From NCBI RefSeq assembly GCF_022836435.1, contig NZ_BQXC01000001.1:202612-266611 (forward strand): 64,000 nucleotides of DNA, given 5' to 3'. Below are positions 27,883 to 36,479 of this stretch, in pieces. The stretch's first letter is position 1; every line of letters starts with the position of its first letter. Both the position numbers and the translations under genes were made by a program. Under the pieces are notes generated by a model. The model did not search any database. It was not told the origin of the DNA and was given only the letters and a program-made list of their open reading frames with translations. Source of the DNA: Nitrosomonas sp. PY1 (GTDB lineage Bacteria; Pseudomonadota; Gammaproteobacteria; Burkholderiales; Nitrosomonadaceae).

Positions 27883-29067
27883 ATGCGTTACGAGGTAAAA
27901 GCAGTTTTATCCGATCAAGGTACCGTGTTGCTCCATTTGGAGGCGAATAGCGAGGAAGAAGCGCGTCTTCAAGTAACGGAAAAGGGTGGCATGGTCCTGA
28001 GCGTGAAGCGGAGTTTTTCTGGCTTTTCGTTCAAATCACGGAGCAAATTTCCGCTAGTACACTTCAGTCAAGAATTGCTTTCGTTGCAGGTTGCTGGATT
28101 GAGTCTGGTGGAAGGTATCGAGACTTTATTAGAGAAAGAGCAGGATTCGAGTAATCGCAAAGTCATTCAAAATATTCTGGCTAAACTCTATGAAGGCGTG
28201 ACTTTTTCGCAAGCGTTGGGAGAATATCCGCAGTTCTTTCCACCATTGTATATTGCGACAGTTCGCGCCAGCGAAAAAACTGGCGATCTTGCTGAGGCAT
28301 TAACGCGGTTTATTACCTATCAAACACAGATGGATTTCGTTCGTAAGAAGTTGGTGGGTGCGTCAATTTATCCTATTTTACTGTTATTAGTCGGTTTTCT
28401 GGTTTCGATCTTTCTCATGGTATTTGTCGTACCAAAATTCAGTGCGATTTATGATGATATGAACAGTGATTTACCTTGGCTATCATTGTTATTGATCAAA
28501 TGGGGGCAGTTTGTTCATGAATACGGGTGGGAATTGACCATTGTTTCGGCTGTTGTGATGATTCTGGCAATATATATTGTTAGTAGGCCTGCTTTTAGGG
28601 CTAGCGTGTTGCAGTTGCTGTGGCGCATACCCGCAATCGGTGAACATATGCGTGTATATCAATTGGCGCGCTTTTATAAAACTTTGGGAATGCTGTTACG
28701 AGGCGGTATTCCAATTACGCAAGCATTGAATATGGTTAGTGGATTGTTACAGACGCATTTTCGTCCCAAGGTGGAGGCAGCCGCAAGGCATATTCGTGAG
28801 GGTAAGACGATTTCAACGGCGATGGAAATGGAAGGACTGACGACTGCTGTAGGGAACCGTATGTTGCGAGTCGGTGAGAGGACCGGTTTGATGGGCGATA
28901 TGATGGAACGTATCGGCAATTTTCATGATGAAGAGATTGCACGTTGGGTGGAATGGACTACTAAACTAATCGAACCACTATTGATGGCATTTATCGGTAT
29001 TGTTATTGGCGGAATTATCATTTTGATGTACATGCCGATTTTTGAATTGGCGGGTAGTATTAATTGA
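27883..29067 (+). CDS. gspF: Type II secretion inner-membrane platform protein GspF
   Basis: Polytopic platform protein of 394 residues with two T2SF domains (about 65-190 and 265-390). Motifs include FSQELLSLQVAGLSLVEGIE, SEKTGDLAEAL, RFYKTLGMLLRGGIPITQAL and VGERTGLMGDMMERI, plus three membrane helices. It recruits and couples the GspE ATPase to pseudopilus assembly. It follows gspG by 12 nt and overlaps the gspE start by 4 nt. Confidence 0.94.
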   Translation: MRYEVKAVLSDQGTVLLHLEANSEEEARLQVTEKGGMVLSVKRSFSGFSFKSRSKFPLVHFSQELLSLQVAGLSLVEGIETLLEKEQDSSNRKVIQNILAKLYEGVTFSQALGEYPQFFPPLYIATVRASEKTGDLAEALTRFITYQTQMDFVRKKLVGASIYPILLLLVGFLVSIFLMVFVVPKFSAIYDDMNSDLPWLSLLLIKWGQFVHEYGWELTIVSAVVMILAIYIVSRPAFRASVLQLLWRIPAIGEHMRVYQLARFYKTLGMLLRGGIPITQALNMVSGLLQTHFRPKVEAAARHIREGKTISTAMEMEGLTTAVGNRMLRVGERTGLMGDMMERIGNFHDEEIARWVEWTTKLIEPLLMAFIGIVIGGIIILMYMPIFELAGSIN

Positions 29068-30737
29068 ACGAATCCACAGTTACTTTAGATATCGGTCGAT
29101 TGGCCGATGCTCGCCAAAGAGCCATGAATCAAGGTGTGTCGGTGATACAGGTGCTGGAGGATGTGGATGGTTACGCACCTGAGGCATTGATTCAGCAGCT
29201 CGGTCAATTGTTACATATCGATGTGTTGGATATGAATGCTATCCATATGCTGACGCCTGCATTTGATGTGTTGCCATTTTCAGAAGCGATCATGCATGAG
29301 TGTGTGTTGTTTCGTCATGAGCAACGTTATTTGTTCGCGATTAGTAATCCATTTTCAAATAAGATAAGAGCGTGGGCGGAAGAACGTTTTAGTGTGCCAA
29401 TTGCATGGCGCTTGGTGCATCCTGCTGATTTGGCGGCTTTTTTCGCACAACAAGAAAAAACCATGCGTGCGATGGATCAGGTACTGCCATCAAATGAACT
29501 AAATAAAATTCAAAGCGGCATCGAAGATTTATCATTGAAAAGTATTAATGAAGGCACCAGTCAAGTAGTTAGGCTGGTGCATTCGACACTTTATGATGCG
29601 CATAAATCCCAGGCTAGCGATATCCACTTGGAAATGACAATAGGGGCACTATCAATTAAATATCGGATTGACGGTGTGTTAACTTCGGTTGGCGTGATAC
29701 AAGGCGCAGACTTGGCGGAACAAGTGATATCTCGTATCAAGGTGATGTCAGAATTGGATATTGCGGAACGTCGCGTGCCGCAAGATGGTCGTTTTAAAAT
29801 TTCCATTCAGGGGCGTGAAATTGATTTTCGTGTCTCGATCATGCCGAGTATCTTTGGTGAAGATGCCGTGTTGCGTATTTTGGATCGACAAGCGCTATCC
29901 GATCATATTGAAGGTTTGACTTTGAATCAGTTGGGCTTTAGTCAAACGGCGATAACCAGCATTCGACGTTTAAGTTCGGAACCGTACGGTATGTTACTTG
30001 TTACCGGTCCGACAGGAAGTGGTAAGACAACTTCTCTTTATGCAGCTATTTCCGAAGTTAACAAAGGCAACGATAAGATCATCACCATTGAAGATCCGAT
30101 TGAGTATCAACTCGCTGGCGTATTGCAAATCCCAGTAAATGAAAAAAAAGGATTAACGTTTGCGCGCGGCTTACGTTCTATATTGCGTCATGACCCGGAT
30201 AAAATTATGGTGGGTGAGATTCGGGATGCTGAAACTGCGCAAATCGCCATTCAAGCGGCACTAACAGGGCATTTGGTATTTACTACCGTACATGCAAATA
30301 ATGTATTTGATGTAATAGGGCGATTCTCGCATATGGGCGTGGATCCTTATAGTTTTGTATCGGCTTTGAACGGTATCGTGGCACAACGATTAGTGCGGTT
30401 GTTGTGTTCGCATTGTTCCAGCGATGAATATCCAGACGATGATCTGATTACCGAGTCTGGCATTGCGCTTGCAGAAGCAGATCAGTATCGATTTCGTAAC
30501 GGTAAAGGATGCGGGCATTGTCGCGGTAGTGGATATCGAGGCAGGAATGCAATTGCAGAAATTTTACTGTTAAACGATGAGATTCGCGAATTGATCGTAG
30601 CACAAGAACCGATCCGACGTATTAAGGAAGCTGCGCGCAACAATGGTACACACTTTCTCCGTGAGGCGGCTTTGGATATGGTGAAGCAGGGAATGACCAG
30701 TTTAGAGGAGGCCAATCGTGTCACAATTGTGGCGTGA
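29064..30737 (+). CDS. gspE: Type II secretion ATPase GspE
   Basis: Hexameric secretion ATPase of 557 residues. There is a T2SSE N-domain (about 1-150), then a RecA-like domain with Walker A GPTGSGKTTSLY (about 315), ITIEDPIEYQL (Asp box), Walker B-like IMVGEIRDAETA and the His box GHLVFTTVHANN. A zinc-binding CxxC pair occurs near 448 and 482 (CSHC, CGHC). The start is TTG at 29064, overlapping the gspF stop as TTGA; the next ATG is about 20 codons in. It powers pseudopilus assembly. Confidence 0.94.
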   Translation: MNESTVTLDIGRLADARQRAMNQGVSVIQVLEDVDGYAPEALIQQLGQLLHIDVLDMNAIHMLTPAFDVLPFSEAIMHECVLFRHEQRYLFAISNPFSNKIRAWAEERFSVPIAWRLVHPADLAAFFAQQEKTMRAMDQVLPSNELNKIQSGIEDLSLKSINEGTSQVVRLVHSTLYDAHKSQASDIHLEMTIGALSIKYRIDGVLTSVGVIQGADLAEQVISRIKVMSELDIAERRVPQDGRFKISIQGREIDFRVSIMPSIFGEDAVLRILDRQALSDHIEGLTLNQLGFSQTAITSIRRLSSEPYGMLLVTGPTGSGKTTSLYAAISEVNKGNDKIITIEDPIEYQLAGVLQIPVNEKKGLTFARGLRSILRHDPDKIMVGEIRDAETAQIAIQAALTGHLVFTTVHANNVFDVIGRFSHMGVDPYSFVSALNGIVAQRLVRLLCSHCSSDEYPDDDLITESGIALAEADQYRFRNGKGCGHCRGSGYRGRNAIAEILLLNDEIRELIVAQEPIRRIKEAARNNGTHFLREAALDMVKQGMTSLEEANRVTIVA

Positions 30738-31563
30738 TCAAATTTATGTTTTTTTGGCACCTGAACGACTTGATTGGGTCCATTATCGGCGTGGCTTCAA
30801 GCCGCAGCAGCTCAGTAAAGACACCGTATTTTGTGAACAGATGCAAAATGGTTCTTCATGGCAGAATGCGCTGAAATTAATGGAGAGTCATTTGACAGAT
30901 GTTACGAGCGCCGAACTTACGGTGATACTATCCAATCATTTCGTACGTTTTGTAACCTTGCAACCGCAAGCAGAAATTACTACGCCCGAAGAAGTCAAGT
31001 CGTATGCCGCATTTCGTATGCGCGAAATTTATGCCGAACGTTCTGACTCCTGGGATTTGAGTGTCAGTGATTGGAACCCTACGACAGGTGCTATTTGTGC
31101 TGCCATTAATCGTGATTTGATGCATCAGTTGCAAGAAATAACCAAGCGATCTAAAGTCAAACTGAAATCGGTCGAGCCTTATTTGGCGGCGGTATATGAT
31201 CACTGGCAAAAGCAGTTTGATAATCGGAAGAGTTATTTTGTTGTCGTAGAGTCGGGGCGGTTTTGTAGTGCGATAGTGATCAATGGTGTTTGGCAAAGTA
31301 TTCGTAATCAGCGCGTATTGTTTCAAGATACTCAAGAGCTTGCGAGAGAACTTGTAACTGCCTTGGATCAAGAAGCAGTATTGCTTGGAAATAAAGAAGT
31401 CACGGAAACCGTCTATATATTTGCGCCAGAATATCCACAATTGGCGCTGCCATTCAACTGTGGTTGGTCGATGGTAACGTTATCCAATGCACAAAACCCA
31501 GCGCCGAGCCATTTTCCATCATCGCCTGCTGGCATATCGGGAATAAATCAATGTCTCGCCTGA
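30718..31563 (+). CDS. PilM/GspL-cytoplasmic-domain-like protein
   Basis: A 281-residue soluble protein. Its position after gspE and before PilN- and PilO-like genes, together with segments such as LTVILSNHFVRFVTL, EVKSYAAFRMREIY and YFVVVESGRFCSAIV, fits the actin-like cytoplasmic part of GspL/PilM. The start is GTG 30718 with a strong ribosome binding site (GAGGAG), overlapping gspE by 20 nt. It probably links the ATPase to the inner-membrane PilN/O-like proteins. The family call rests on context and weak similarity, and there is no membrane helix, unlike full GspL. Confidence 0.6.
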   Translation: MSQLWRDQIYVFLAPERLDWVHYRRGFKPQQLSKDTVFCEQMQNGSSWQNALKLMESHLTDVTSAELTVILSNHFVRFVTLQPQAEITTPEEVKSYAAFRMREIYAERSDSWDLSVSDWNPTTGAICAAINRDLMHQLQEITKRSKVKLKSVEPYLAAVYDHWQKQFDNRKSYFVVVESGRFCSAIVINGVWQSIRNQRVLFQDTQELARELVTALDQEAVLLGNKEVTETVYIFAPEYPQLALPFNCGWSMVTLSNAQNPAPSHFPSSPAGISGINQCLA

Positions 31564-32099
31564 AATTAAAGTTTCCTTATCAGGAGCAAGCAATTCCACA
31601 GGTTGATATTGCTATTCTATTGTTTGGGTTAATGTTACTCGTGATCGTCATCTTTCAGTATCGCCAGATCACTGAAGAAATTAATTATTGGAATAACCGG
31701 GTGGATCGCTTGGAAAAGCAGCAGCAACAAAAAGCCACGCCACGTACAAGATCTACTTCACGGGTGAGGGAATTCAGTCAAGAAATTCGCAAGGAAATCG
31801 GTCAAGCCAATGGTATTTTGGATCAAATCAATCTGCCGTGGGATGTGCTTTTTGATGGTATCGAACATGCTTCGACGAAAGATATAGCGCTATTGTCATT
31901 ACAACCCAATGTGGCGAACCGTGCGTTGCGCATTAACGGTGAAGCCAAAGATATGGCGAAATTATTAGATTTCGTTGAAGCGCTTGAACAAGAAGAAATT
32001 TTCCAGAATGTGCATTTGATTAATTACAAAATCAAGCAAGATAATCCCAATAAGCCAATCATTTTTCTTTTATCTACAGAATGGATCGTAATTTCTTAA
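31551..32099 (+). CDS. PilN-like inner-membrane assembly protein
   Basis: A 182-residue bitopic protein: short cytoplasmic N-terminus (MSRLKLKFPYQEQ), one membrane helix (about 18-38), a coiled coil with a QQQQ run, then an alpha/beta ferredoxin-like domain including WDVLFDGIEHAS and INGEAKDMAKLLDFVEAL, as in PilN/GspL periplasmic domains. ATG 31551 was chosen; a longer in-frame start at 31464 would lie deep inside the previous gene. It overlaps the upstream gene by 13 nt and the downstream gene by 19 nt, so translation is coupled. Confidence 0.7.
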   Translation: MSRLKLKFPYQEQAIPQVDIAILLFGLMLLVIVIFQYRQITEEINYWNNRVDRLEKQQQQKATPRTRSTSRVREFSQEIRKEIGQANGILDQINLPWDVLFDGIEHASTKDIALLSLQPNVANRALRINGEAKDMAKLLDFVEALEQEEIFQNVHLINYKIKQDNPNKPIIFLLSTEWIVIS

Positions 32100-32683
32100 A
32101 TTGGAATATCAGTACGATTCAAGTACATTTGGATCGCATGTTACCGCAACTTCGATGGAAGTTCGGTTGTTTAGGCACCATTGGGAAAATTGGCTTAGGG
32201 CTGATTGCGGCCGCAATCATTTATTTGATTTCAGCGGTATTGCCACATGATTCCGAGTTGACGAAGTTAAAAACACGTGCGGATGTTTTGCAAACGCAGC
32301 TTGCATCGAATCAATCAGCAGACGCATCTGAGGCTGGTGTTAAAATGACCGGAGGGCAGGCACTGCAAGTATTTTACGATTTTTTTCCAAACATTGATTC
32401 TTCCCCATTTTGGATTCGTGAATTGACGCGCATCGCTAAAGAAAAGAATATCGAATTAAGTAGTAGTGAGTATCGCCTAATTAACGAAGCGGACGCACGT
32501 TTGGCTCGCTATGAGATGATTTTGCCGGTGCGTGGTAAGTATAAGCAGGTACGCGCGTTTATTGCGGCGGCATTGGAAGCTGTACCAGCAATGGCGGTTT
32601 CTGCTATAGCGATCAGGCGTGAAAACGTTACATCCGATATTCTCGAAGTGCGACTCGAAGCCAATCTTTATTTAAATAAATAG
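32081..32683 (+). CDS. PilO/GspM-like inner-membrane protein
   Basis: A 200-residue bitopic protein with a membrane helix around residues 35-56 (LGLIAAAIIYLISAVL), a short coiled coil and a C-terminal ferredoxin-like domain (RYEMILPVRGKYKQVRAFIAAAL), the pattern of PilO/GspM. It would pair with the PilN-like protein encoded just upstream to form the periplasmic part of the platform. Identification is by layout and context rather than a diagnostic motif. Confidence 0.65.
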   Translation: MDRNFLNWNISTIQVHLDRMLPQLRWKFGCLGTIGKIGLGLIAAAIIYLISAVLPHDSELTKLKTRADVLQTQLASNQSADASEAGVKMTGGQALQVFYDFFPNIDSSPFWIRELTRIAKEKNIELSSSEYRLINEADARLARYEMILPVRGKYKQVRAFIAAALEAVPAMAVSAIAIRRENVTSDILEVRLEANLYLNK

Positions 32684-32686
32684 CCT

Positions 32687-33250
32687 ATGGATTCTTCTGA
32701 AAAAAAACGCAAATTATTGATAGGTGCCGCGCTCGTGGCTACCTTACTTGCCGTAGTCATGGTGGAAGAAGATGAAACGGAAGATGCCGTGAGTACTGTA
32801 GAACCAACCCAGATACCAAGAACATCCAATGAGAGGTCCGCTAAAAAACAAGAAAATACTTCGGGAACATTGGATGTGAGTAAATTAGGTCAAAGAAAAT
32901 TCAACCCCAAAGCGGGTGAATTATTTATTACGACCAATTGGACTCCTAAGCCCCCGCCTATTGACCCGGAAGAACAAGCTGCAAGAGAAGAGGCGAAAAA
33001 GGCATTTACCCCACCACCACCGACAGCGCCTCCCGTACCTTTCAAATATGCCGGAAAAGCAATTTCAGACAATCAAACATGGGTTTTCTTGTCGCAAGCG
33101 AAAGAAAACCATATTGCTAAAATCGGTGGCAAAGTCACCGAGCAATATCGCCTGGATGCCATCACGGATGACAGTGTCAGTTTGACTTATTTACCGCTTA
33201 ACATCAAGCAAACGCTTACGATCAATAATAAACTAGCAGGAAAAATGTGA
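32687..33250 (+). CDS. PilP/GspC-like secretin-linking protein
   Basis: A 187-residue protein with an N-terminal hydrophobic anchor (about 10-26), a charged Glu/Thr linker, a Pro-rich segment with a PPPPTAPPVP run (about 90-118) and a C-terminal beta domain (PFKYAGKAISDNQTWVFLS to the end) resembling the homology region of PilP/GspC that binds the N0 domain of the secretin. It ends one base into the secretin start codon (TGATG). It would couple the inner-membrane platform to the secretin encoded next. Confidence 0.65.
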   Translation: MDSSEKKRKLLIGAALVATLLAVVMVEEDETEDAVSTVEPTQIPRTSNERSAKKQENTSGTLDVSKLGQRKFNPKAGELFITTNWTPKPPPIDPEEQAAREEAKKAFTPPPPTAPPVPFKYAGKAISDNQTWVFLSQAKENHIAKIGGKVTEQYRLDAITDDSVSLTYLPLNIKQTLTINNKLAGKM

Positions 33251-35544
33251 TGAAAATTTGGAAATTTATTGTTATCACACTTTTGGTTATGATTGTGGCG
33301 GGTTGCGCGATTAATAACAAAACATTTCTGAATAGGAATGAAAATTTTTCCGAAGGTCAAAAATTGATCGAGCAAGGTCAGTATGAAATAGGTTTGGAAA
33401 AAATCCATCAAGCGCTGCGCGAACAACCGGACGAAAAAGAAATACGCGCCGTTTTGATAAGATTGTCTGACGAAATTGCAAATAAACTGCTGTTTGTCGC
33501 AGAAAATTATCGGTTTTCTGGGGATCTTGTGAATGCTGAAAAAGGATATCAACGTATCCTAAATATGTTTCCTGCAAACGAGCGTGCCAAAGATGGATTG
33601 GAAGCGATTAAGACTGAGCGTCGGCATATAGCTCTCGTAGAAACCGCTAAAGAGCACTTAGCCCGAAATGATGTGGCTCAGGCTGAGACGATAGTGCGAG
33701 CAGTATTGCAGGAAAATTCACAACAAACGCATGCGCGTCAACTGATCGGGCAAATAAACTCAATGATGGTTCGCCCAGAAGTAACGGATTTAGCATTGGA
33801 ATCAGCATTTAAGAAAAATATTTCGATGGAATTTAAAGATACCGATATGCGCTCGGTATTTGAAATCATGTCGCGTACTGCAGGAATCAATTTCGTTTTC
33901 GATAAAGACATTCGGCAAGAAACCAAAGTTTCTATTTTTGTACGTAAAAATACGGTTGAAGATATTTTAAAGTTATTGTTAATTACTAATCAATTGGCTT
34001 ATAAGGCTCTAAATAGCAATACGTTATTGATTTACCCTAACACACCGGCAAAACTGAAAGACTATCAGGAGTTAGTAGTAAAAAGTTTCCAGGTGGCTTA
34101 TACCGATGTAAAACAAATGGTTGCAATGGTTCGAGGGATTGTTAAAGCGAAAGATATTTATGTCAACGAGCAACTGAACTTGTTTATCATGCGCGATACT
34201 TTAGAGGCGATTCGTTTGACTGAGCGCCTTGTGAGTTTGAACGATATCGCTGAACCGGAAGTGATATTGGATGTCGCCATACTAGAAATTTCTCGCAACA
34301 ATAATTTTCTTTTGGGACCTAATTTTCCTCAACAGATCACTGCTGCCGCGGCTGCTACAACCGCTGCAACTGCTGGTACTGGTGCCGGCACTCTTGCGGG
34401 CCCAGTGTTATTAAGCCAAATTGGATTTCATGGGCTTAGGTCTTTTGCGATCAATGACAAAGCGACGATTGATTTTAAACAAAGCTTATCGACAGGCGAT
34501 ATATTGGCTAATCCGAGAATCCGTGTTTCCAATCGTGAAAAAGCTAAAATCCATGTTGGTGAGAAACGGCCGTTTTTTACTGCCAATGTACAGCCGGGTA
34601 TCAACTCGATTGTGACTTCGACACCAACTTTTATCGATTTGGGAGTGAAATTGGATGTCGAGCCACGCATTGGTTTGAATAATGAAGTGACCATGAAAGT
34701 GACACTGGAGGTTAGTAATTATATAACTGATATTAAAGGTCCGGGTGAAGCGGTTGCACCATTGGTTGGCACACGCAATGCTGAAACTTTGCTAACGTTA
34801 AAGGATGGCGAAACCCAAGTTTTAGCCGGGCTTGTGGAAAATCGGCAAATAAGAGCAATAGATGGCATTGCGGGATTATTTAACATTCCTGGATTAGATC
34901 GATTGACTTCTAACCAGAAGGTAGATCGCGTAAAAAATGAAGTCGTTTTGTTGATTACGCCACATATAGTGCGGACACTTCCACGGCCCACCAATATGGA
35001 AAACGAATATCACTTTGGTACTGCCAGTGAAGCAGGTAAATTACCGGTAGCGATTAAAAAAACCAATCCTCAGTCTCTGGCAATCGCGCCGGCAGGTGCA
35101 GGAGGTGGTAGTATGAGGAGTGCTGCAGTAAATCCATTTGCCGCGGCGGAGCAATCGGCTGATGAAAATCCATTTGCGAGCGCCGCATCATCCATGCCAC
35201 CAACATTGACGCTGCAAGGGCCTGCAACGGTCGGATTAGATAAAGAATTTTCGGTGAATGTTCGCATGGTTGGTGCAAAAGCAACCGTCAACTCGGATAT
35301 GCAGCTCAGTTATGATTCGAATACGCTGGAATTATTGGATGGCGGACCTAAATCCGGTTCGCGCGTGCTTAAGCTCGGCCAGGATCAAGTGTTGGGTATG
35401 GCGACGCAATTGCGTTTTAAAGTAATTGCATCTAATCCTGGCACGACGGAAGTCAGTGTGCAGAGTGCTACCGGAGAGGATATTCAGACTGGCGACTCGG
35501 TTGAAGTGACGCTGCCAACTCCAGTGATGATAACGATCAAATAG
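33250..35544 (+). CDS. gspD: Secretin GspD-like lipoprotein with C-terminal cohesin-like domain
   Basis: Outer-membrane secretin of 764 residues. The signal peptide ends in a lipobox (VAGC, Cys19). A TPR-like helical region (about 30-155) precedes STN/N-domains (about 185-330) and the secretin barrel core (about 400-590), with VGEKRPFF, LKDGETQVLAGLVENRQ and VVLLITPHIVRT. A Pro/Ala-rich linker with NPFA repeats leads to a C-terminal beta domain (about 650-764; SVNVRMVGAKATVNSDMQL, TEVSVQSATG) resembling a cohesin-type fold. ATG 33250 overlaps the previous stop; a GTG one codon earlier is equivalent. Lipoprotein targeting would make a separate pilotin unnecessary. Confidence 0.9.
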   Translation: MKIWKFIVITLLVMIVAGCAINNKTFLNRNENFSEGQKLIEQGQYEIGLEKIHQALREQPDEKEIRAVLIRLSDEIANKLLFVAENYRFSGDLVNAEKGYQRILNMFPANERAKDGLEAIKTERRHIALVETAKEHLARNDVAQAETIVRAVLQENSQQTHARQLIGQINSMMVRPEVTDLALESAFKKNISMEFKDTDMRSVFEIMSRTAGINFVFDKDIRQETKVSIFVRKNTVEDILKLLLITNQLAYKALNSNTLLIYPNTPAKLKDYQELVVKSFQVAYTDVKQMVAMVRGIVKAKDIYVNEQLNLFIMRDTLEAIRLTERLVSLNDIAEPEVILDVAILEISRNNNFLLGPNFPQQITAAAAATTAATAGTGAGTLAGPVLLSQIGFHGLRSFAINDKATIDFKQSLSTGDILANPRIRVSNREKAKIHVGEKRPFFTANVQPGINSIVTSTPTFIDLGVKLDVEPRIGLNNEVTMKVTLEVSNYITDIKGPGEAVAPLVGTRNAETLLTLKDGETQVLAGLVENRQIRAIDGIAGLFNIPGLDRLTSNQKVDRVKNEVVLLITPHIVRTLPRPTNMENEYHFGTASEAGKLPVAIKKTNPQSLAIAPAGAGGGSMRSAAVNPFAAAEQSADENPFASAASSMPPTLTLQGPATVGLDKEFSVNVRMVGAKATVNSDMQLSYDSNTLELLDGGPKSGSRVLKLGQDQVLGMATQLRFKVIASNPGTTEVSVQSATGEDIQTGDSVEVTLPTPVMITIK

Positions 35545-35554
35545 TTTAGCGCTT

Positions 35555-36076
35555 ATGATTTTTCCCCACATGTCATTGCTTGGGCGAAGGCAGTATGGTT
35601 TTACTTTAATAGAACTGATGATCGTGGTGGCTATCATGGCGATATTGGCGACAGCATCGCTGCCATTTCGAGAACTGGTGATACAACGGGAAAAAGAAAT
35701 CGAACTGCGCGCTGCATTGCGGCAAATACGTAATGCAATTGACGCTTATAAGCAAGCGAGCGATGATGGACGTGTCACGAAAAAAGCGGATCAATCGGGA
35801 TATCCGCCACGCTTGGAAGAGTTGGTAATGGGAGTGCCGGATGCCAAAAGCCCAGAGAAAAAAAATATCTATTTTTTGCGGCGTTTGCCTCGTGATCCGA
35901 TGTTTGTTGAGATGGATATTTCCGGCACCGGTGTGGCAACTCCGGCAGCTGATACTTGGGGAAAGCGTAGCTATGAAAGTCCAGCCGATAGCCCTAAGGA
36001 AGGTGACGATGTTTTTGATGTTTATTCGCTTTCAGAAGCTAAAGGGTTGAATGGCATTCCTTATAAAGAATGGTGA
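35555..36076 (+). CDS. Type II secretion/type IV pseudopilin
   Basis: A 173-residue prepilin-like protein with G-FTLIELMIVVAIMAILA (Glu at +5) preceded by a short basic leader, then a long helix (REKEIELRAALRQIRNAIDAYKQ) and a variable globular domain ending EAKGLNGIPYKEW. It differs from GspG in lacking the DPWG...GKDGQPGG calcium loop but has RDPM...TWGKRSYES in its place. The leader is 13-15 residues depending on which of two Met residues is used. It overlaps the next pseudopilin by 7 nt. Confidence 0.85.
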   Translation: MIFPHMSLLGRRQYGFTLIELMIVVAIMAILATASLPFRELVIQREKEIELRAALRQIRNAIDAYKQASDDGRVTKKADQSGYPPRLEELVMGVPDAKSPEKKNIYFLRRLPRDPMFVEMDISGTGVATPAADTWGKRSYESPADSPKEGDDVFDVYSLSEAKGLNGIPYKEW

Positions 36077-36465
36077 TCAAAGTGGGAAAGTGCTATCGAT
36101 ACAATGGATTCACTCTGATTGAGTTGTTGGTAGTGATGGCTATTATTGCCACACTATTGAGTTTGGTTGCGCCGCGTTATTTTAATTCATTAGAGAAAGC
36201 CAAAGAAGCTGTCTTGCGTCAGGATCTTGTCATGATGCGCAATGCCATTGATCAGTTTTATTCCGATTTCGGTAAATATCCATTGGATTTAGAAGAGATG
36301 GTGGACAAAAAGTATTTGCGGAGCATACCGATAGATCCTTTTACCGAAAGCAAAGAAACTTGGATCGTTTTGCCGCCACCTAATCTTATGGACTCGGGGG
36401 TGTACAATGTTCACAGCGGTTACCGGGAACGTGCTTTGGACGGTACTTTTTACGAGGAGTGGTGA
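36070..36465 (+). CDS. GspG-like minor pseudopilin
   Basis: A 131-residue pseudopilin with G-FTLIELLVVMAIIATLLSLV (Glu at +5), then YFNSLEKAKEAVLRQDLVMMRNAIDQFYSDFGKYP, the typical GspG long helix, and SIPIDPFTESKETW in the globular part. It ends FYEEW, much like the previous gene's YKEW, suggesting duplication. It is coupled to its neighbours by a 7-nt overlap upstream and 14 nt downstream. Confidence 0.85.
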   Translation: MVIKVGKCYRYNGFTLIELLVVMAIIATLLSLVAPRYFNSLEKAKEAVLRQDLVMMRNAIDQFYSDFGKYPLDLEEMVDKKYLRSIPIDPFTESKETWIVLPPPNLMDSGVYNVHSGYRERALDGTFYEEW

Positions 36466-36479
36466 AGAGATTCTGACTT

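Noticed and set aside
30928..31440. A 170-codon minus-strand frame opposite the PilM-like gene
   Set aside because: The plus-strand gene fits the operon, with overlaps on both sides and a strong ribosome binding site; the opposite frame has no domain.
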